A stretch of DNA of 64,000 bases from Thermosynechococcus sp. (GTDB taxonomy: Bacteria > Cyanobacteriota > Cyanobacteriia > Thermosynechococcales > Thermosynechococcaceae): contig NZ_AP024678.1 in assembly GCF_025999095.1 (NCBI RefSeq), positions 1,953,527-2,017,526 on the forward strand, read 5' to 3'. The position numbers and the translations under genes are program-made. Positions 36,098 to 43,723 of this stretch are shown piece by piece. Under the pieces are notes generated by a model. The model saw only the letters and a list, made by a program, of their open reading frames with translations, ran no database searches and was not told where the DNA came from. Position 1 is the first letter of the stretch, and each line of letters opens with the position of its first letter.

Positions 36098-37615
36098 TTG
36101 TTGAGGCGGCAGCAACACCCCTGGCAAGTGTCCTTTTGGCCAATTCTTCTCTGCCTTCTTGTGGGGGCGATCGCCTGCTGCTGGCCTGCTGATGCCCAAA
36201 CAATTCGCCCCTACATTGACCGTGCCATGGCTCAAATTAGTGAATTCTATCTTGACAATGGAATGCACTTCATTGTCATGGAGCAACACCAAGCCCCGAT
36301 TGTGTCGTTTCTCACCTATGTGGATGTGGGGGGCGTGGATGAACCCGCAGGCCAGACGGGTGTCGCCCACTATCTCGAACACTTGGCCTTTAAGGGTACC
36401 CGCCGTATTGGCACAACGGATTATGCTGCCGAAAAAGAGAAACTGGCCCACCTGGATCGTCTCTTTGAGCAACTGCAAGCTGCAACCGATGAGCGGCAAC
36501 GTCAGGCATTGATCACAGAATTTGCGGCTGTGCAGCAGGCGGCCGATCGCTATGTGATTCACAATCAATATGGCCAAATTGTCCAACAGGCTGGCGGAGT
36601 AGGTCTCAACGCCACCACCTCCGCCGATGCCACCCGTTACTTTTACAGTTTTCCCGCCAACAAATTGGAACTGTGGATGTCCCTAGAGTCAGAACGCTTT
36701 TTGGAGCCCGTCTTTCGCGACTTCTATCAGGAAAAAGCCGTCATCCTTGAGGAGCGGCGACTGCGCACAGAAAATTCCCCCACAGGGCAGCTTTTTGAGG
36801 CTTTTTTGGCCACGACCTTTCGGGAGCATCCCTACCGCCGACCCGTCATTGGCTACCGTGAAGACATTCAAAACCTGCGCCGCGCCGATGTGGAGCAGTT
36901 CTTTCGCCAGTATTACACCCCCGAGAAAATGACAATGGTGTTGGTGGGAGACGTGGATCCGCAACAGGTTAAGGAATTAGCCACAGTTTATTTTGGTCGC
37001 TATCCCAGGGGGACGGGCAAGACCACAACCATTCCCCCCGAAGCACCGCAAACAGCCCCTCGCCAAATCACCCTCCAATTAGCAAGCCAGCCCCTCTACA
37101 TCGAAGCCTATCCCTGCCCACCCCTGCGCGAGCCTGCCTATCTGACCTATGAAATTTTGGCTCGCCTCCTCACTGGCGGTCGCACCTCCCGTCTCTATCG
37201 TTCCCTGGTTCTTGAGCAAAAACTTGCCCTCAATGTGCAGGCCTACGTGGGGTTTCCGGGTAATAAATACCCCAATCGCTTTCTCATCTATGGGGCGCCA
37301 GCTCCGGGGCAAACAACGGCTGCCCTGGCCGCAGGCATTGCCCAGGAACTCAAGGCACTGCAAACTACCCCCGTGACCCCAGTAGAATTGGAGCGGGTGA
37401 AAACGCAACTGCGGATGGAGCTGCTGCAAAACCTGATGTCCAATGAGGGCATGGCCAAACTCTTGGCGGAGTATGCCGTAAAGGGGGGTGGCTGGCAACA
37501 ACTCTTTACTCGCCTAGAGGCAATTAATGACATTACCCCGGCCGATATTCAGCGGCTGGCTCAAGCCCTGAAACCTGAGCAGCGAACTGTGGCGCAGATT
37601 CAAACCCGTCTATGA
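36098..37615 (+). CDS. M16-family zinc metallopeptidase, exported
   Basis: The 505-residue protein has a signal peptide (about 12-33, PILLCLLVGAIACCWPADA). The inverted zinc motif HYLEH is at 91-95 and the distal Glu lies in EKAVILEERR. It is a single catalytic M16 unit with the usual two-lobe fold. It starts at TTG 36098, just after polA. M16 proteins often occur as an active/inactive pair; only the active one is here. It is followed by cobS with a four-base overlap. Confidence 0.88.
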   Translation: MLRRQQHPWQVSFWPILLCLLVGAIACCWPADAQTIRPYIDRAMAQISEFYLDNGMHFIVMEQHQAPIVSFLTYVDVGGVDEPAGQTGVAHYLEHLAFKGTRRIGTTDYAAEKEKLAHLDRLFEQLQAATDERQRQALITEFAAVQQAADRYVIHNQYGQIVQQAGGVGLNATTSADATRYFYSFPANKLELWMSLESERFLEPVFRDFYQEKAVILEERRLRTENSPTGQLFEAFLATTFREHPYRRPVIGYREDIQNLRRADVEQFFRQYYTPEKMTMVLVGDVDPQQVKELATVYFGRYPRGTGKTTTIPPEAPQTAPRQITLQLASQPLYIEAYPCPPLREPAYLTYEILARLLTGGRTSRLYRSLVLEQKLALNVQAYVGFPGNKYPNRFLIYGAPAPGQTTAALAAGIAQELKALQTTPVTPVELERVKTQLRMELLQNLMSNEGMAKLLAEYAVKGGGWQQLFTRLEAINDITPADIQRLAQALKPEQRTVAQIQTRL

Positions 37616-38343
37616 AATCCCTTTGGCAGGAATGGCTGGGGGCGATCGCCTTCTACACCTGTTTGCCCATCTCCCCTAGCTGGCCAATTCAGTTGGCGGG
37701 GGCAGCCAAGTGGTGTCCTTGGGTGGGGATTGTGCTGGGGGGAATGCTCTGGGGAGTGCAGTGGCTGCTGGATTTTTTGCAGATTCCCTCCCCAGTGGCG
37801 AGTGTGGTGCTGGTGGCCCTTTGGTTGGCACTGACGGGCGGATTGCACTTGGATGGGGCGATGGACACTGCCGATGGTTTAGCTGTCAGGGATCAACAAC
37901 GGCGTCTTGAGGTGATGGCAGATAGTCGAGTAGGGGCTTTTGGCGTCATGGCCGCAATTGTGATCCTGCTTTTGAAAGTCACAAGCCTAAGCAGTCTGGC
38001 AAAGGGCAGCGTCTTGGTTTGGGTATTGGTGGTGGGGCGCCTCGCTCAGGTGTGGGCGATCGCCCGCTATCCCTACTTGAAACCCCAGGGCACGGGTCAG
38101 ATCCATAAAACCAGTGGTGTCTTTCCCCGCGATTTTTGGCCGAGTGGTTTACTTGTGCTCTTACTCAACTTCCTGCTGCCGCTGCCCCTTGGGCAATTGC
38201 TTTTTGGTCTGCTTTTAATTCTCTTGATCCCTGCATGGTTTCAGTGGCAGTTGGGGGGTCACACGGGGGATACCTACGGTGCCGTGGTGGAGTGGACGGA
38301 AGCCTTGATGCTGGCTGCCTTTACGGTTGGATCAGCCAGTTGA
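37612..38343 (+). CDS. cobS: Adenosylcobinamide-GDP ribazoletransferase (cobalamin synthase)
   Basis: CobS joins adenosylcobinamide-GDP with alpha-ribazole in the last steps of corrinoid synthesis. The 243-residue membrane protein has the motifs GGLHLDGAMDTADGL and ADSRVGAFG, which carry the acidic active-site residues. About six spans are visible. Its ATG overlaps the M16 stop (ATGA), and its last 70 bases overlap the convergent comFC gene. Cyanobacteria usually make pseudocobalamin; the class II ribonucleotide reductase later in this window would use the cofactor. Confidence 0.92.
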   Translation: MKSLWQEWLGAIAFYTCLPISPSWPIQLAGAAKWCPWVGIVLGGMLWGVQWLLDFLQIPSPVASVVLVALWLALTGGLHLDGAMDTADGLAVRDQQRRLEVMADSRVGAFGVMAAIVILLLKVTSLSSLAKGSVLVWVLVVGRLAQVWAIARYPYLKPQGTGQIHKTSGVFPRDFWPSGLLVLLLNFLLPLPLGQLLFGLLLILLIPAWFQWQLGGHTGDTYGAVVEWTEALMLAAFTVGSAS

Positions 38344-38987
38344 TCGGGTAGGGCCACAGCCACGGTGATGATGCCCAAAACCTTGTATCCTGCCTTGCGC
38401 AATACGGTGGCGGCGCTGCGTGCCGTTGTTCCCGTTGTATAGATGTCATCGCACAGCAATAGCCAGCGTTGTCGCTCCAGACCGTGCCCAAGGCAAAAGG
38501 CATTTTCCAGATTGGCCTGGCGTTCTGTCAGGGAAAGGTGAAACATCGACTGGGTTGGCCGTTGGCGGATTAATCCTGCTGGGGCAAGGGGTAGCTCAAG
38601 GGCACGGCAAAAACCCTCAGCAATGAGCGCCGCTTGATTAAAGCCGCGGCTTTTCAATTTGTCGCGATGGAGGGGAACAGGCACAATCTGGAGGGGAAGG
38701 CGTTCGACGATCCTCGATTCTAACCAACTCAAGGCCAGCCATTGGCCAAAAAGGGCACCCAGCTCCGGCTGGTTGTTGTATTTCATGGTGGCGATCGCCC
38801 GCTTGAGGTCTTGCTGATAGTACCCCCAAGGAAAAAGGGGCAGACTGCCCCGCCAGTAGCGTTGCCGTTGGCGCACTTCCCATGACCTCAGGCGCCGGAC
38901 ACAATCCCTACAAATCCTTTGGGGACTTGCCCGACCACAACAGGAACAGGGCTGCTGCACTAAAAAGGAGGTCAGCGATCGCCACAC
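38274..38987 (-). CDS. comFC: ComF-family phosphoribosyltransferase-like protein
   Basis: The 237-residue protein has an N-terminal Cys-rich zinc motif (CSCCG then CRDC). It also has VPVPLHRDKLKSRGFNQA and the PRPP loop LLCDDIYTTGTTA, the ComFC/GntX type I phosphoribosyltransferase signature. In competent bacteria ComFC helps DNA uptake; Thermosynechococcus is naturally transformable in the laboratory, so that role is plausible. The gene overlaps the 3' end of cobS by 70 bases. Confidence 0.88.
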   Translation of the reverse strand: MWRSLTSFLVQQPCSCCGRASPQRICRDCVRRLRSWEVRQRQRYWRGSLPLFPWGYYQQDLKRAIATMKYNNQPELGALFGQWLALSWLESRIVERLPLQIVPVPLHRDKLKSRGFNQAALIAEGFCRALELPLAPAGLIRQRPTQSMFHLSLTERQANLENAFCLGHGLERQRWLLLCDDIYTTGTTARSAATVLRKAGYKVLGIITVAVALPDQLADPTVKAASIKASVHSTTAP

Positions 38988-39005
38988 TAGGGCACCCCCT
39001 ATGGG

Positions 39006-39296
39006 CTAACAGTAAGCACTAATATCCTCATGGCACTCATTTGCCAAGTAGCAAAGGGCGCGGTAGCGCAGCACCATCAGTTCCTCATAGAGGGGATTCA
39101 GGTGGCACAGCGGCGGAATGTGAATGTGCCATTTGGCAACCACAATATCGCGTTCAAAGGGACACTGGGCCGGGATCAAGCGGCACAGACGATGGGCAAG
39201 CTGGCGATCGCGCACTTCCAGATGCTCTAGCCACTGCCGTACCGGCCACAGGATCGTGCGGAGCAGACGTTGCCCCAACGTAAAAATCATCATCAA
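39006..39296 (-). CDS. Mo-dependent nitrogenase C-terminal-domain protein (orphan)
   Basis: The 96-residue product contains CHLNPLYEELMVLRYRALCYL and ends NECHEDISAYC. I recognise the small cyanobacterial family called Mo-dependent nitrogenase C-terminal domain. Despite the name these are stand-alone proteins in non-fixing strains too. No nif genes are near. Two to three Cys/His pairs could bind metal. The function is unknown. Confidence 0.65.
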   Translation of the reverse strand: MMMIFTLGQRLLRTILWPVRQWLEHLEVRDRQLAHRLCRLIPAQCPFERDIVVAKWHIHIPPLCHLNPLYEELMVLRYRALCYLANECHEDISAYC

Positions 39297-39316
39297 CTCA
39301 ACACCTCAACTCAATC

Positions 39317-39350
39317 ATTGAAGTTGGCAGCGCATTGAAGTTGGCAGCGC
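39317..39350. repeat. Tandem repeat of a 17-base unit, two copies
   Basis: ATTGAAGTTGGCAGCGC occurs at 39317-39333 and again, identical, at 39334-39350. It looks like a recent slippage or duplication and lies just upstream of the Mo-dependent nitrogenase C-terminal-domain gene. Confidence 0.85.
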
Positions 39351-39391
39351 TCAATTCCCTTCCCCACCTTTTCAGAAGGGAATTGCAATCA

Positions 39392-39410
39392 CTTAAAATG
39401 ATGTTTTAAG
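39392..39410. promoter_or_regulatory. Dyad CTTAAAA-TGATG-TTTTAAG
   Basis: A perfect 7-base inverted repeat with a 5-base centre lies in the intergenic gap. It could be an operator or a weak hairpin; nothing ties it to a gene. Confidence 0.35.
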
Positions 39411-39509
39411 AAGAGCAAACTTGTCGCTGCCTCTTATGGCAAAAAGGTGGTTCTGATTCACTTTGGATCATCCCTAGCGAGGCGCGACACCCCAGACAAA
39501 TCTCAATGA

Positions 39510-39761
39510 AAATGGCATCACGATAGACAATCTCCTTGTTTCAGAGTTGTTTCAGAGAGATTTAGTAGTAGTGGATACATTGTTGAATTTAATGATGATC
39601 CTGTATCCATCCTTATTCTAGTGACTCCTGTTGAAGTTGACGATGAGGTTTTCCGAAAAGTTGCCCTTATAGCCACTGAAGTCCGCGGCGGCCACTTCAG
39701 ATGCAGAAATTATAGCCTTGGAATTCAAAGGATGAGGGGGCATCATGCCAACCGCAGGTGA
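39510..39761 (+). pseudogene. Possible gene remnant without a start codon
   Basis: 84 codons, TGA included, are open in one frame between stops at 39507 and 39759. No early ATG exists; the first GTG is near 39624. The translation includes SGYIVEFNDDPVSILILVT and FRKVALIATEVRGGHFRC, which look protein-like but are not assigned to a family. It may be a decayed or 5'-truncated gene, or chance. Confidence 0.25.
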
Positions 39762-39841
39762 GTGCTAATCACAGCCTACTAGCACACATCCCCCTTCCTA
39801 AGCTAATCTGCAATTAGAGTCTGGCATTGGGGAGCACTGGT

Positions 39842-40723
39842 ATGTTTAAGAACATATTGATTCCAACGGATCTCCATGATGGCCTCCCCAAACTCACCCA
39901 CTACCTTGAGGCACTGCAAACCGCAGGTGCCCGCAAATTGATCTTTTTCCATGCCCGCCCCATAAACGAGGATGGGGATAAGCCTCGGCTACGGGAGGAA
40001 AAGCTGCAACAGGCGCGTGAGTTACTCAAAATTGACCCCACCAATGTGCCAGCCGATTTTAAAGCAGAGGTGATCATTGAAAATCGCCGCCCCGCTGATG
40101 CCATTCTGGACACCGTTGAAAAACATCACATTGACTTGGTACTGGCTAGCCGTCCCGTCCGCAATCTATTGGATGAGAAACTCTTTGGCAGTACAACCAT
40201 TGAGGTACTGCAACGGATTAAAGTCCCAGTCATGATTATGCGCCCGCACCTGTTGTGGGTGATGACCACCGCAGAACTGAATCTCCGCTGTCAAAATCTC
40301 TTTCGTCATCTCCTTGTCCCCTACGACCACAGCCCCTCAGCCCAGCACCTCGTCCAAAAACTGCGGCAGGGTGTCCAACAGCCCGGTCAAACGAGCATTG
40401 CTTCCCTAACGTTTTGCTGGATTATTAGTGATGCGGGTCAAAGGGAGCTGGGGATTGCTGAGGAGCGCCCCAAGGCGGAAAAAATCCTGGCCCAGCTAAA
40501 GCAGGAATTCACTGGCTATGGCCTGAGCGTTGAAACAGAGATTCGCTTTGGCAGTCCGGTTGTGGAAGTCCAGTTGGCAGCTCAATATCGGGACATCTAT
40601 GGAATTGCGGTTTCCTCTAGTTCCGTTGGTAAAATTTGGGAATTATCAATCCCCAGCTTTGCCGGGGAAATCATTCGCCGTTGCCTCTTTCCTGTGATCT
40701 ATTTTCCGCCCGCTGGTCGCTAA
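39842..40723 (+). CDS. Universal stress protein, two tandem Usp domains
   Basis: The product is about 293 residues from ATG 39842 (MFKNILIPTDLHDG). The open frame extends 15 bases upstream to a TTG, but GGGGAG favours the ATG. Domain 1 (about 1-140) ends LQRIKVPVMIMRPH. Domain 2 starts at FRHLLVPYDHSPS and ends FPVIYFPP. The ATP-binding Gly-rich motif is only partly kept, so nucleotide binding is uncertain. Tandem Usp proteins respond to starvation, light or redox change. Confidence 0.87.
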   Translation: MFKNILIPTDLHDGLPKLTHYLEALQTAGARKLIFFHARPINEDGDKPRLREEKLQQARELLKIDPTNVPADFKAEVIIENRRPADAILDTVEKHHIDLVLASRPVRNLLDEKLFGSTTIEVLQRIKVPVMIMRPHLLWVMTTAELNLRCQNLFRHLLVPYDHSPSAQHLVQKLRQGVQQPGQTSIASLTFCWIISDAGQRELGIAEERPKAEKILAQLKQEFTGYGLSVETEIRFGSPVVEVQLAAQYRDIYGIAVSSSSVGKIWELSIPSFAGEIIRRCLFPVIYFPPAGR

Positions 40724-40725
40724 TA

Positions 40726-40768
40726 GATTAAAGCATGGGGCAGCAAAACTACCCCAAGGAGTTTAATC
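40726..40768. terminator. Hairpin between convergent Usp and DUF5132 genes
   Basis: The outer stem GATTAAA (40726-40732) pairs with TTTAATC (40762-40768). An inner stem TGGGG pairs with CCCCA. It lies between two convergent genes, so it could stop both. Confidence 0.5.
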
Positions 40769-40780
40769 GGGAGCTAAGAC

Positions 40781-41095
40781 CTAGCTAATCGTCACTTCGC
40801 GGGGTTCCTCAGGAGCAGCGGCCTTTGCTGCTTTTTGCTCCATCATTTCCGAGCGGGCTTCGGCAACCAAGTCCTGGAAAGACTCACTGGCTTCAGCGAT
40901 CGCCGTCTGGGCTTTCTCATAGGTTTCAAAGGCCCACATCAAACCTGATTTTGCCGCATTGCGAGCTTGCTCTGCCAAGTTGTGACCGGTCATTGAGTCA
41001 ACAGCACCCACAACAGGAGCAACAGCAACAGCACCAACCCCAAGGGCAAGCACGGCGAGTGGTTCTAAACCAAGTAACAGGGCTTCAAACTCCAT
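40781..41095 (-). CDS. DUF5132-like small membrane-associated protein
   Basis: The 104-residue protein starts at ATG 41095 (MEFEALLLGLEPLAVLALG), with GGAGG upstream. A hydrophobic N-terminal segment (about 12-40) is followed by an amphipathic Ala/Glu-rich helix (EKAQTAIAEASESFQDLVAE). A short KAAKAAAPEEP tail ends it. The layout resembles cyanobacterial DUF5132 proteins. It could be a membrane-stress or vesicle-type protein; this is not established. Confidence 0.65.
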   Translation of the reverse strand: MEFEALLLGLEPLAVLALGVGAVAVAPVVGAVDSMTGHNLAEQARNAAKSGLMWAFETYEKAQTAIAEASESFQDLVAEARSEMMEQKAAKAAAPEEPREVTIS

Positions 41096-41226
41096 TCTGC
41101 GGCATCCTCCAAAGAAAGAGCAATGATAAGTACATCGCACCTATGATAGCAAAGGTGCAGGGAGGGCCATGTCCCCACTCGCTTAATCGCTCCACCCAGA
41201 ATCTTATGCAGGGCTGAGCCAAAAGC

Positions 41227-41436
41227 TTAGGAGAGCTTGAGGGCAGTACTGGGAACATCATCCCAAGAGGCCACGGTACGCAGGCGAACTTGCCAACCAG
41301 CAGCTTTTTGTTCTGTTGTCAAGTTTTTCTCAAAGGACTGCACACACTCCCTCGCCTGGGCTTCATTACAACAGGCAATGCAGGCATAAAGCAAGCCAGA
41401 GGGATCTATTTGCTCACTTACCCAAATCGTCATCAT
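41227..41436 (-). CDS. Small protein of unknown function
   Basis: The 69-residue product is MMTIWVSEQIDPSGLLYACI, then ACCNEAQARECVQSFEKN, then VRLRTVASWDDVP. It has three Cys in its first third. I do not recognise a family. Composition is core-like and the frame is isolated between the DUF5132 and bioF genes, so I think it is real but small. Confidence 0.5.
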   Translation of the reverse strand: MMTIWVSEQIDPSGLLYACIACCNEAQARECVQSFEKNLTTEQKAAGWQVRLRTVASWDDVPSTALKLS

Positions 41437-41517
41437 CGCTCACTCCTTGGTGCAGTTTGCCGATTTCACAGAACTATCTACAGCCTAGGCGAAATACCCT
41501 GGGATCGTCAGGCCTTC

Positions 41518-42693
41518 TTAACAGCACTTTAATAAAGCTGCCAATGCTGCCAGTAGTTGTTCAATGTGCGCGGGGGTATGATCGGCTCTTAGGGTAATGC
41601 GCAGACGACTAAAGGGCACAGTCGGTGGCCGTACCGCCGCCACCCAACATCCGGCCTCTTGTAATTTCTGACCCCATTGGAGGACGGTGGCTGGATCGGG
41701 AGCAGGCAGGCAAAAGATAGGAGTCGGTAGGGGACGGGGCAAAACCGGGCAACCCAATGCTTGCAGGCCTTTTTCTAGTTGTTGAATGCGCTCCTCTAGG
41801 GCTTGGCGCCGGGAAGGATCTGTTTGGAGTTGCTCAAGGGCAGCAAGGGCAGCAGCAGCGTCCGCCGGTGAGAGGCCAGTGCTATAGATCCATGTGCTGG
41901 CACGGTGTTGCAGATAGGTGATCAGGGCGTGGGAGCCGGCAATGTATCCCCCTAAACTACCGAGGGCTTTGCTGAGGGTACCCATTTGAATGACCGCCGC
42001 GCTGGCTTGCCCCAAGGCGGCTAAGGTACCAGCACCATTGGTTCCCAACACCCCTGTGCCGTGGGCATCATCCACTAGAACCATAGCCCTATAGGCCTCT
42101 GCCAAAGCCAAAATTTCCGGTAGGGGAGCAATATCCCCATCCATACTGAAGACCCCATCAGTAAGGATGAGACAACGACGGTATTGGGAGCGATGAGTCT
42201 CTAGGAGTTGAGCAAGGGCGGCAACATTGTTGTGGGGGTATTCATAGAACGTAGCCTGGCTGAGGCGGGCGCCTTTTTTCAGACAGGCATGGTTGTAGGC
42301 ATCCCCAAGCACCACGTCCCGCTGATCCACAAGGGCAGCAATGGTGCCAAGATTGGCCGCAGTACCGGAACTGAAGACCAAGGCAGCTTCTGTACCCTTC
42401 CACTGGGCGATCGCCCCCTCGAGTTGGGCATGGAGGTGGCGCTGCCCACTGAGCAAGCGAGAGCCTGTGGCTCCGGTACCCCACTGTTGAATGGCTGCAA
42501 TGGCGGCGGCTTTCACCTGCGGGTGGTTGGCCAGACCTAGATAGTCATTGCTGCAAAAGTTAATCAATGGACGAGGCGGCTCGCCTACACTCACTACGGC
42601 CGCCGGTGCGCCACTGAGCAGGGGCTGGCGGTACCAATGGGCACGGTGCAGCGTATCTAGGGCAGGCTTTAGCCAGTCAAAGGGATCGCTCAT
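41518..42693 (-). CDS. bioF: 8-amino-7-oxononanoate synthase
   Basis: BioF makes 8-amino-7-oxononanoate from pimeloyl-ACP/CoA and alanine in biotin synthesis. The 391-residue PLP enzyme has LINFCSNDYLGLANHP at the start. VDDAHGTGVLG and the PLP lysine K242 in GTLSKALGSLGG follow. Length is normal. No other biotin gene is in the window. Confidence 0.92.
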   Translation of the reverse strand: MSDPFDWLKPALDTLHRAHWYRQPLLSGAPAAVVSVGEPPRPLINFCSNDYLGLANHPQVKAAAIAAIQQWGTGATGSRLLSGQRHLHAQLEGAIAQWKGTEAALVFSSGTAANLGTIAALVDQRDVVLGDAYNHACLKKGARLSQATFYEYPHNNVAALAQLLETHRSQYRRCLILTDGVFSMDGDIAPLPEILALAEAYRAMVLVDDAHGTGVLGTNGAGTLAALGQASAAVIQMGTLSKALGSLGGYIAGSHALITYLQHRASTWIYSTGLSPADAAAALAALEQLQTDPSRRQALEERIQQLEKGLQALGCPVLPRPLPTPIFCLPAPDPATVLQWGQKLQEAGCWVAAVRPPTVPFSRLRITLRADHTPAHIEQLLAALAALLKCC

Positions 42694-42740
42694 TTGGGAA
42701 TATTTTAGGGCAGAGTTGACAAAGTCTAAAAAGACGTGGT

Positions 42741-43487
42741 CTAAACCAATACATGGCGGGGCGATCGCGGGGGACGGAGTTGATTGCCATGCTGCTGGTG
42801 GCGCCCATTCAATGGCTCAAGGTGCAGCCGATAGCCGACATTGCGCACGGTTTGAATCAAACGTGGCTGTTGCGGATCCACTTCAATTTTCTTACGCAAA
42901 GATAAAATATGCGTATCGACGGTGCGGGGGTTATCAATGCTCTCTGGCCAAGCGCGCCGCAGCAATTCCTGACGACTCAAAGGCGTGCCCCCCATTTGGG
43001 TGAGGACATAGAGCAAGCTAAATTCCTGCGGTGTTAAGTCCACTGGGACATTGCGTACTACCACTCGCCGCTGCACCAAATCTATTTGCAACTCACCTAG
43101 GTTCAAGATGCTGGGTAAACAGGGGCGTGCTCGCCGTCCCAAGGCCTCGACGCGGGCAAGAAACTCCTGCATCCCAAAGGGCTTGGCCAAATAATCATCG
43201 GCGCCTGCCCGCAGCGCCGTCACCACCTCCGCTTCATTCTCACGGGCGGAAAGGACTAAAATCAAAACGGGGCTTTGATGGTGGAGCCAGCGGCATAATT
43301 CCAAGCCGTTTCCCTCATTTAAGTCCAGATCGAGAACAACTAAATCGGGATGGCGCAGTTGAAACACCTCCTGTCCCTGTTGACAGCCACTGGCAAGGTG
43401 AACAATGTGCCCCACTTGTTGTAGGTGCCAGCCAAGGAGGGAACGCAGGTGGGGGTTGCTTTCAATAATTTCAATGTGCATCAACAT
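42741..43487 (-). CDS. OmpR/PhoB-type response regulator
   Basis: The 248-residue protein has a receiver (1-120) and a winged-helix DNA-binding domain (about 125-225). The phospho-acceptor Asp is in VVLDLDLNEGNG, the Lys in AKPF and the switch Ser in LVLSARE. The first acidic pair reads IIESN instead of the usual EDD, so the metal pocket is weaker. The output domain has VDTHILSLRKKIE and VGYRLHLEP. The tail is His/Pro/Arg-rich. No kinase gene is adjacent, so it is an orphan regulator. Confidence 0.87.
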   Translation of the reverse strand: MLMHIEIIESNPHLRSLLGWHLQQVGHIVHLASGCQQGQEVFQLRHPDLVVLDLDLNEGNGLELCRWLHHQSPVLILVLSARENEAEVVTALRAGADDYLAKPFGMQEFLARVEALGRRARPCLPSILNLGELQIDLVQRRVVVRNVPVDLTPQEFSLLYVLTQMGGTPLSRQELLRRAWPESIDNPRTVDTHILSLRKKIEVDPQQPRLIQTVRNVGYRLHLEPLNGRHQQHGNQLRPPRSPRHVLV

Positions 43488-43670
43488 GAATACATCCCCA
43501 CAACAAGATGTGGTTCTACATTTCTGGGAGACTTTGGCAGAAGGTGCAACAGGATGGCAGTATCTGAATGAATTGGATGCTAATTTAGCAAATCTAATAC
43601 CCAGTATTTCGTAACGAATAATACTTTAGGGTTTTTTCTTGTTCCCACAATAGAAAATTCTTACCCCTTC

Positions 43671-43698
43671 TCTAGTGACAAAATTCTAGTGACAAAAT
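43671..43698. repeat. Tandem 14-base repeat upstream of the second FHA-ABC gene
   Basis: TCTAGTGACAAAAT is present twice in a row (43671-43684 and 43685-43698), 25 bases before the transporter start. It may be part of the leader or an operator. Confidence 0.8.
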
Positions 43699-43723
43699 GA
43701 AGTGGGGTTTCTAAACAAGGGAT

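Larger units (their letters stand above)
39297..39841. other. 545-base gap, mostly without a gene
   Basis: The gap holds the 17-base tandem pair at 39317-39350 and the dyad at 39392-39410. A stop-free plus-strand stretch (39510-39761) has no ATG near its beginning and reads VSILILVTPVEVDDEVFRKV in the middle. I regard the last as a possible gene remnant. No tRNA or RNA structure was recognised. Confidence 0.5.

Noticed and set aside
43405-43614. Small plus-strand frame between the response regulator and the second transporter
   Set aside because: It overlaps the response regulator start and lacks a motif; only about 43 codons from ATG 43486 would be outside.
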